From: JACQFZ01 sp036396275
Lineage (GTDB): Bacteria; Pseudomonadota; Gammaproteobacteria; Acidiferrobacterales; Sulfurifustaceae
Direction of reading: 5' to 3'
NCBI GenBank assembly: GCA_036396275.1
Contig: DASWLD010000136.1
Location: 1-27,272, forward strand
Length of the DNA: 27,272 nucleotides
Shown here: one piece after another, positions 22,013 through 27,272 of the stretch
Layout: every line of letters begins with the position of its first letter
Position numbering within the stretch: position 1 is the stretch's first letter
Made by a program: the position numbers and the translations under genes
The notes under the pieces: model-generated
Databases searched by the model: none
Seen by the model: only the letters and a program-made list of their open reading frames with translations
Told to the model about the DNA's origin: nothing

Positions 22013-23026
22013 TTATGTAGCATTCATGAACGCGATGGCGGTGTCGAGCATGCGATTGGAGAAGCCCCATTCGTTGTCGTACCACGACAACACCTTCACC
22101 AGCTTGCCGTCGATCACTTTCGTCAGCGTCGCATCGAACGTCGAGGACGCCGGGTCGTGGTTGAAATCGATCGACACGAGCGGCTGGTCGTTATAGTTCA
22201 GAATGCCTTTCAGCTCACCCTCGGACGCGGCCTTCATCACCGCGTTGACTTCATCTCTGGTCGTCGCGCGCACGGCGCTAAACGTGAGATCGACGACCGA
22301 CACGTTGATCGTCGGCACGCGAATGGCGAAGCCATCGAGCTTGCCGTTCAGTTCCGGCAGCACCAGCCCGACCGCCGCGGCCGCGCCGGTCTTGGTGGGG
22401 ATCTGTGACATCGTCGCCGAGCGCGCGCGCCGCAGGTCCTTGTGGAAAACATCGGTCAGAACCTGGTCGTTGGTGTAGGCATGAATGGTGGTCATCAACC
22501 CCTGCGCGACCCCGATCTTGTCGTGCAGCGGCTTCACCAGCGGCGCCAGGCAGTTCGTGGTGCAGGACGCGTTCGAAATGACGGTATGCGACGCTTTCAG
22601 CACCTTGTGATTCACGCCGTACACGACGGTCGCGTCGACGTCTTTGTCGCCGGGCGCGGAAATGATGATTTTTTTGGCGCCGGCGGCGAGATGTCCCGCG
22701 GTTTTGGCCTTACTCGTGAACAGACCCGTGCACTCGAACACGACGTCGACACCGAGTTCCTTCCACGGCAATTTCGCCGGGTCGCGCTCGGCGCACACAC
22801 GGATGCGGTCGCCGTTGACGATCAGACTATTGCCGTCGACCTTGACCTCGCCCGGAAACTTTCCGTGCACGGTGTCATAGCGCGTCAGGTGCGCGTTGGT
22901 TTCGGCGTCGCCGAGGTCGTTAAGCGCCACGAATTGAAGATCGTGCTTCTTCCCGTCTTCGTAGTGCGCGCGCAAAATGTTACGGCCGATGCGGCCGTAT
23001 CCGTTGATGGCAATCTTGATTGGCAT
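22013..23026 (-). CDS. gap: Glyceraldehyde-3-phosphate dehydrogenase, type I
   Basis: This 337-residue enzyme oxidises and phosphorylates glyceraldehyde 3-phosphate. The nucleotide-binding INGYGRIGRN opens the protein, and Asp37 in ALNDLGD suggests NAD preference. The active-site SNASCTTNCL holds catalytic Cys155, with His182 in TTIHAYTNDQ; the substrate/cofactor end SWYDNEWGFSNRM is intact. GGGAGA eight bases upstream supports the ATG at 23026. It lies 34 bp after tkt and 136 bp before pgk, the latter gap filled by a repeat array. Confidence 0.97.
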   Translation of the reverse strand: MPIKIAINGYGRIGRNILRAHYEDGKKHDLQFVALNDLGDAETNAHLTRYDTVHGKFPGEVKVDGNSLIVNGDRIRVCAERDPAKLPWKELGVDVVFECTGLFTSKAKTAGHLAAGAKKIIISAPGDKDVDATVVYGVNHKVLKASHTVISNASCTTNCLAPLVKPLHDKIGVAQGLMTTIHAYTNDQVLTDVFHKDLRRARSATMSQIPTKTGAAAAVGLVLPELNGKLDGFAIRVPTINVSVVDLTFSAVRATTRDEVNAVMKAASEGELKGILNYNDQPLVSIDFNHDPASSTFDATLTKVIDGKLVKVLSWYDNEWGFSNRMLDTAIAFMNAT

Positions 23027-23060
23027 TACCGATTCTCCCGAATTATTCCGAACATTCCGC

Positions 23061-25106
23061 TTACTTAGAGAATATACCTTCGACGACGGCGGCAACGTGT
23101 GCGCCGGTCAATCCAAATTCCTTCATGAGCGCACCGCCGGGCGCGGATTCACCGAAGCGATCGACCCCGACGATGCGTCCGTCGAGACCGACGTACTTGC
23201 GCCAGTAGTCGGACACGCCCGCTTCCACGGCGACGCGCTTGCGAATCGCCGCCGGCAACACCGCTTCGCGGTAAGCGCCGTCCTGCGCGGCAAACACTTC
23301 GGCGCTCGGCATCGACACCACGCGCACGCGCCGGCCCTTGCCCGCCAGCAGCTTCTGCGCTTCCACGGCCAGCGCAACTTCGGAACCGGTGGCGATGATG
23401 ATCGCCTCCGGCGCTCCGCCCGCGGCTTCCGCCAACACGTAGGCACCGCGCGCGATGTTCGCCACTGTCCGCGCGTCGCGTGTTTGCGGCGCCACGTTCT
23501 GCCGGGTCAACACCAGACTGGTCGGCCCGTCGGTGCGTTCGATCGCCTGCTTCCACGCCACCGCGGTCTCCACGACATCGCACGGACGCCATACCACCAT
23601 GTTCGGCATCAGGCGCAGCGACGCCAGCTGCTCGACCGGCTGGTGCGTCGGACCGTCCTCGCCGAGCCCGATGGAGTCGTGGGTGTAAACAAGAATGCTG
23701 CGCCGTTTCATCAACGCCGCCAGGCGCACGGCATTGCGCGCATAGTCCGAGAACACCAGGAACGTGCCGCCGTAGGGAATGAACCCGCCGTGCAGCGCGA
23801 GGCCGTTCATGATCGCGGTCATGCCGAACTCGCGCACGCCGTAATGGATGTAATTGCCGCCGGCGTCGGCTTCCGTAATTGCCTTCGCGCCTTTCCAGAT
23901 GGTCGAATTCGACTCGGCGAGATCGGCCGAACCGCCGATCACCTCCGGCAGCAGCGGGCCGATGACGTTCAGCGCGAGCAGCGACGCTTTGCGCGTGGCG
24001 ACGGCGTCGGCCTTGGCGACGGCGGCGGAAATGCAGTCGCGCATCGCCGCCGGCCATTCCGTCGGCAGCTCGCCGCGAATGCGGCGCTCGAATTCGCCGG
24101 CAAGATCCGGATGCTTTTTGCGATATGCGTCGAATCGTTCATTCCATGCCCGCTCCGCTTCGGCGCCCTTGGTGCGCGCGTCCCAGCCGGCGTAGACGTC
24201 CGCCGGAATTTCGAACGGAGCGTAACTCCAGCCGAGCGCTTGCCGCGCGGCGGCGACTTCCTCGGCGCCGAGCGGACTGCCGTGCGTCGACTCCTTGCCC
24301 TGCTTGTTCGGCGCGCCGAAACCGATCACCGTCTTGCAGCAAATGAGGGTCGGACGCTCGCGCTCGGCGCGCGCCTTGAAGATGGCCGCACGCACGGCCT
24401 CGGCATCGTGGCCGTCGACGTTCGGGATCACGTGCCAGCCGTAGGCTTCGAAGCGCTTCGGGGTATCGTCATCGAACCAACCGCCAACGTCGCCGTCGAT
24501 CGAGATGCCGTTGTCGTCGTACAGCGCGATCAGCTTGCCCAGGCGCCATCGACCCGCGAGCGAACTCGCTTCGTGCGAGACGCCTTCCATCATGCAACCG
24601 TCGCCGAGGAAGACATAGGTGAAGTGATCGACGATCGCGTGGCCGGGGCGGTTGAAGCGTGCGGCCAGATTTTTCTCCGCGAGCGCCATGCCGACCGCGT
24701 TCGCCAAGCCTTGGCCGAGCGGACCGGTCGTGGTCTCGACCCCCGGCGCGCAGCCGTACTCGGGGTGCCCGGGCGTTCTCGAATGCAGCTGGCGGAAGTT
24801 TTTTAGATCGTCGATCGACACATCGTAGCCGCTAAGATGCAGCAGGCTGTAGAGCAGCATCGACGCGTGCCCGTTCGAGAGCACGAAGCGATCGCGATCG
24901 GACCACGCGGGATTGGCCGGGTTGTGCTTGAGGAAATCGTTCCACAGCACCTCGGCGATATCCGCCAAGCCCATCGGCGCGCCCGGATGACCGGAGTTGG
25001 CCTTCTGCACCGCGTCCATGGACAGCGCGCGAATCGCGTTTGCAAGCGTGCGGCGAGTGAGCCGCGACACGATGGTGGCGGGTTGCGGCTGGGGCGGCGC
25101 ATTCAT
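23061..25106 (-). CDS. tkt: Transketolase
   Basis: This 681-residue thiamin-diphosphate enzyme moves two-carbon ketol units in the pentose-phosphate and Calvin pathways. The N-terminal ANAIRALSMDAVQKANSGHP is typical. GDGCMMEGVSHEASSLAG with YDDNGISIDG forms the ThDP/Mg motif. FVFSDYAR-like and THDSIGLGEDGPTHQPVEQL blocks mark the second domain, and VSMPSAEVFAAQ the third. The ATG at 25106 fits the family; a TTG 18 codons upstream is the alternative, and neither has a strong ribosome site. It is the first gene of the series. The 253 bp upstream to 25359 hold no supported gene. Confidence 0.96.
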   Translation of the reverse strand: MNAPPQPQPATIVSRLTRRTLANAIRALSMDAVQKANSGHPGAPMGLADIAEVLWNDFLKHNPANPAWSDRDRFVLSNGHASMLLYSLLHLSGYDVSIDDLKNFRQLHSRTPGHPEYGCAPGVETTTGPLGQGLANAVGMALAEKNLAARFNRPGHAIVDHFTYVFLGDGCMMEGVSHEASSLAGRWRLGKLIALYDDNGISIDGDVGGWFDDDTPKRFEAYGWHVIPNVDGHDAEAVRAAIFKARAERERPTLICCKTVIGFGAPNKQGKESTHGSPLGAEEVAAARQALGWSYAPFEIPADVYAGWDARTKGAEAERAWNERFDAYRKKHPDLAGEFERRIRGELPTEWPAAMRDCISAAVAKADAVATRKASLLALNVIGPLLPEVIGGSADLAESNSTIWKGAKAITEADAGGNYIHYGVREFGMTAIMNGLALHGGFIPYGGTFLVFSDYARNAVRLAALMKRRSILVYTHDSIGLGEDGPTHQPVEQLASLRLMPNMVVWRPCDVVETAVAWKQAIERTDGPTSLVLTRQNVAPQTRDARTVANIARGAYVLAEAAGGAPEAIIIATGSEVALAVEAQKLLAGKGRRVRVVSMPSAEVFAAQDGAYREAVLPAAIRKRVAVEAGVSDYWRKYVGLDGRIVGVDRFGESAPGGALMKEFGLTGAHVAAVVEGIFSK

Positions 25107-25359
25107 GATCGGGATGACGACCTCGACGGAGGTTTCAGATCGGTCGAAGCGCACGGCCAATCCGGCAAACGACGGAGGTGGTAAGCGCGGAGGTTGATCA
25201 CGCTGCGACTGGGTTCTTAAGACGGGTTGGCCGCTGGATGCGCGGAATGTTCGCCATTTTCGCTCAGCACCACGAGCGGGGCAACAATAAACGTGAGAGC
25301 GTCAGGTCGGGAGATCGTGAAAGGGAAAAGCGGTCTTTCGCTGCCACGGTCTCGCACCT

Positions 25360-25923
25360 TCACCTGTTCGCGCCGGTTCGCCACTTTATGGAGCACCCGA
25401 TGCTCGGCATCTGCTCCTTGGGGCCCTGCCCCGTTTGCGCGATCTGCTTCATCGCCTCGAACAACTCGCGGCGCGCGCTTGGGTCGGCGCTGCGGCCGCC
25501 GGCGTCGAGCCGCCCGTGGTAGCGCAACTTGAGATCCCTGTCGTAACCGAAAAATTCAGGCGTGCATACCGCGCCGTACGATTTCGCCGTTTCCTGGGTC
25601 TCGTCGAACACGTACGGAAACGGATAGCCGAACTCGCGGGCGATTCGCTGCATGTTGTCGAACGAGTCTTCGGGATAATCGCGCGGATCGTTGGAATTGA
25701 CGGCGATGACACCGACATCCGCGGCGGCAAGGTCGCGCGCGTCGCGAATCATTTTCTCGCGCACCGCCTTGACGTACGGGCAATGATTGCAAATAAACAT
25801 CACGACAAGTCCGTTCTTGCCGCGCGCCGTGTCGAGCGTCCAGGTCTTGCCGTCGACGCCGCGCAGACTGAAAGCCGGCGCGGGCGCGCCCGGCGCCGTT
25901 GCCGTTGTCTCGGTAAGGACCAT
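25360..25923 (-). CDS. Thioredoxin-family (AhpC/TSA-Redoxin type) protein
   Basis: This 187-residue protein has a thioredoxin fold. The active site is C45-N-H-C48 within VVMFICNHCPYVKAVR, followed by GVIAVNSNDPRDYPEDS, FPYVFDETQETAKSYGA and CTPEFFGYD, where the cis-Pro loop lies. The C-terminal SIGCSIKWR is a mark of this widespread subfamily. No signal peptide is present in the chosen form, so it is probably a cytosolic thiol-disulfide or peroxide-linked protein. GTAGGAGA precedes the ATG at 25923; the longer upstream frame has no support. Confidence 0.92.
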   Translation of the reverse strand: MVLTETTATAPGAPAPAFSLRGVDGKTWTLDTARGKNGLVVMFICNHCPYVKAVREKMIRDARDLAAADVGVIAVNSNDPRDYPEDSFDNMQRIAREFGYPFPYVFDETQETAKSYGAVCTPEFFGYDRDLKLRYHGRLDAGGRSADPSARRELFEAMKQIAQTGQGPKEQMPSIGCSIKWRTGANR

Positions 25924-26088
25924 GTCTTCTCCTACGATGATTGCCGCGGTCGTTATTATCGGCTGACCGCCGCCTTCGGTCACGCCGTTTGCGCATCCGA
26001 TCAAGCGCCGTCGGCCGGTGCGCTAGACTTGATGTGGTGTTACCAGGCGGCGAGCTGCGCGCGTGAACCAAGTATCGACGTGACACGA

Positions 26089-26898
26089 ATGTGCCTCATC
26101 GCTCGACAGGTGGTCCTGGCGTTCGTCCTGGTGACGCCCACGCACGTGGCCGTCGCCGAAGACACGGGGCTCATACTCCTGTTGCAGCCGCTGCCGCGCG
26201 AAGAAATGCCGGCGGAGACCTTTCAACCGCTGGCCGATTTCATTTCCGCGCTGACCGGCCGTCCCTGCACGATTCGCACGCCGCCAAACTTTCCCGCGTA
26301 TTGGGAAGCCGTGCGCCACAACGGCTACGATCTCGCCTTCGACGCGCCGCCTTTCGCCGATTACCGCATCCGCAAGTTCGGCTTCAGCGCGCTCGCGAAA
26401 ACATCCGACACCGCGAGTTACAGTCTGCTGATGCGCAGCGATGCGCGCAAGCGCGATCCAGCGTCACTGGTCGGCAAGCGCGTCGCGACCCTCGGACTCG
26501 CGAGCATCGGCACCCTGCGGTTGAATGCGTTGTTTCCAAATCCCTATCGGCAACCGGTCGTGGTGGAAGTCCCGAACAGCGAAGAGGGATTGAAGTCGTT
26601 GCTGAATAAAAGCGTTCAGGCCGCTTTTCTGCCGACCGCCAACATCGGCAACCAAATCGGCCCGCGCGGCGCCGTCGTCGTCCTCACCACCGAACCGATC
26701 CCGCGCTTGGTGTTTTCCGCGTCGCCGCGCCTGGCGCGCGATCTCGCCGACAAGATCCGAAGTTCCCTGCTACTGGCGAACACGACCGATTCCGGCCGCG
26801 CCATGCTTCGCGCGACTGGAATCGACTTTTTCGATTCGACCACGAACGAGGAATTTGCAAACCAGAGTTACGTGTTGAGGGGGTATTGGGGATATTGA
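26089..26898 (+). CDS. PhnD-like phosphate/phosphonate-type periplasmic binding protein
   Basis: This protein of about 269 residues has a secretory signal (QVVLAFVLVTPTHVAVA, with a likely signal peptidase I site after A-V-A before EDTG). A type 2 binding-protein fold of the PhnD/TauA-like group follows. Family features are LLLQPLPREEMPAETFQPLADFI, the AYWEAVRHNGYDLAFDAPPFADYR ligand-loop pattern, GKRVATLGLASIGTLRLN, and the late SSLLLANTTDSGRAMLRATG. No permease or ATPase genes are adjacent, so it may serve as an orphan ligand sensor. A GTG at 26080 is an alternative start; neither has a clear ribosome site. Confidence 0.82.
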   Translation: MCLIARQVVLAFVLVTPTHVAVAEDTGLILLLQPLPREEMPAETFQPLADFISALTGRPCTIRTPPNFPAYWEAVRHNGYDLAFDAPPFADYRIRKFGFSALAKTSDTASYSLLMRSDARKRDPASLVGKRVATLGLASIGTLRLNALFPNPYRQPVVVEVPNSEEGLKSLLNKSVQAAFLPTANIGNQIGPRGAVVVLTTEPIPRLVFSASPRLARDLADKIRSSLLLANTTDSGRAMLRATGIDFFDSTTNEEFANQSYVLRGYWGY

Positions 26899-26902
26899 GT
26901 TG

Positions 26903-26919
26903 TCCCCGCGAAGCGGGGA
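26903..26919 (+). terminator. GC-rich hairpin after the PhnD-like gene
   Basis: TCCCCGC (26903-26909) and GCGGGGA (26913-26919) pair around a GAA loop, five bases after the stop codon. Only mixed pyrimidines (TTCGATCTCTTTG) follow, so it may be a weak terminator. The same TCCCCGCGAAGCGGGGA motif also occurs as a dispersed repeat in other proteobacteria. Confidence 0.5.
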
Positions 26920-27008
26920 TTCGATCTCTTTGTCTTTAAGCGAGCACCTGTCGGCGCGGCCAGTCGATGTGTGAAATCGCGGCTGCGCGAACCAAATCTA
27001 CACGCTGG

Positions 27009-27028
27009 ATTCCGGCTCCCGCCGGAAT
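27009..27028. repeat. REP-like palindrome (GGATTCCGGC type)
   Basis: ATTCCGGC (27009-27016) pairs perfectly with GCCGGAAT (27021-27028) around TCCC. The surrounding CTGGATTCCGGC...GCCGGAATGAC sequence is a known dispersed extragenic palindrome of proteobacterial genomes. It lies in the gene-free stretch after the PhnD-like gene. Confidence 0.8.
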
Positions 27029-27159
27029 GACTGCACACGAATCGTCGTCCCTCGCTGACGCGAGTTAAATGACCCCCGGCAAAGCAGGTGGCATATCGGG
27101 TGAGCGCCTCAAAGGCGCCGGTAACACCGTGAGCCGCCTGAAGACGGTGGATTTTTTCT

Positions 27160-27266
27160 CCTTCCCCCTTGATGGGGGAAGGTTGGGATGGGGGTGAGAC
27201 GTTGCGGTCCGTGCACACCGTTAACGCTGCACCCCCACCCTCGCCCTCCCCCTTCCAGGGGGAGGG
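27160..27266. repeat. Head-to-head pair of CCCTCCCCC-type extragenic palindromes
   Basis: The first hairpin pairs CCTTCCCCC (27160-27168) with GGGGGAAGG (27174-27182). The second pairs CCCTCCCCC (27244-27252) with GGGGGAGGG (27258-27266). The flanks GGGGGTG (27190-27196) and CACCCCC (27230-27236) are also complementary, so the two elements are inverted copies that together can form one long stem. Just before them CACCGT/ACGGTG and a T run (27125-27157) resemble a weak terminator. Minus-strand translation gives the SPPSQPSPIKGEG peptide often mis-annotated from this repeat family. The array reaches the window edge. Confidence 0.85.
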
Positions 27267-27272
27267 AAATAT

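Noticed and set aside
22977..24806. A 609-codon plus-strand open frame opposite transketolase
   Set aside because: It is a shadow of tkt: low-complexity, Arg/His-rich, with no motif and no ribosome site.
25198..25257. A 19-codon minus-strand ORF (MANIPRIQRPTRLKNPVAA) upstream of tkt, as a leader peptide
   Set aside because: It has no ribosome site, no attenuator-like hairpins follow, and there is no codon run that would suggest a leader function.
27160..27266. CRISPR array
   Set aside because: There are only two inverted palindromes with no regularly spaced direct repeats or unique spacers. They are dispersed extragenic repeats.

Overview
The window is about 27 kb of GC-rich proteobacterial chromosome. 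It most resembles a betaproteobacterium of the Burkholderiales type. The evidence is a complete set of protocatechuate 4,5-cleavage enzymes, a tkt-gap-pgk-pyk glycolysis/Calvin operon, a tRNA-Arg(UCG) with an encoded CCA end, frequent GTG starts, and several short palindromic repeat families between genes. The organism is inferred from this gene content only.

Region 1 (1-2966) is patchy accessory DNA. It holds the 5' part of a lipoprotein gene cut by the window edge, a small membrane ORF, a YefM-YoeB type toxin-antitoxin pair, and a SnoaL/NTF2-like gene behind a textbook MerR-type promoter (19-bp spacer filled by a perfect palindrome). Next to these is a MerR-family gene that loses its C-terminal part close to a degenerate IS91-type transposase fragment.

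Region 2 (2985-10593) is a tight, nine-gene, plus-strand operon: a ModA-like binding protein without a signal peptide, ligJ, ligK, a DUF1932 dehydrogenase, ligI, ligA, ligB, ligC and an aldo/keto reductase. LigAB opens protocatechuate, LigC oxidises the semialdehyde to 2-pyrone-4,6-dicarboxylate, LigI opens the lactone, LigJ hydrates 4-oxalomesaconate, and LigK splits the product to pyruvate and oxaloacetate. The 4-oxalomesaconate tautomerase (LigU/GalD) is not recognisable. Three genes of unassigned role (binding protein, DUF1932 protein, aldo/keto reductase) sit in the same operon. A 4-coumarate-CoA ligase-like gene follows with its own apparent promoter and may feed lignin-type aromatic acids toward the pathway.

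Region 3 (12685-19073) contains a poly-Gly-linker lipoprotein, a tRNA-Arg preceded by a broken copy of its own 5' end and two strong hairpins, and a D-2-hydroxyacid dehydrogenase. It continues with three minus-strand membrane-protein genes including a Gdt1/UPF0016-type cation transporter, an acyltransferase-3 membrane enzyme, a DUF488 protein, a short gene remnant and a Yip1-like membrane protein.

Region 4 (19134-25106) is the minus-strand central-carbon operon, transcribed tkt, gap, pgk, pyk. Two of its three internal junctions carry palindromic arrays of short tandem units, of 7 bp and 8 bp. Upstream lie a CxxC thioredoxin-family protein and, divergently, an orphan PhnD-like periplasmic binding protein. 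The last 370 bp hold no gene and are made of several stacked dispersed-repeat types.
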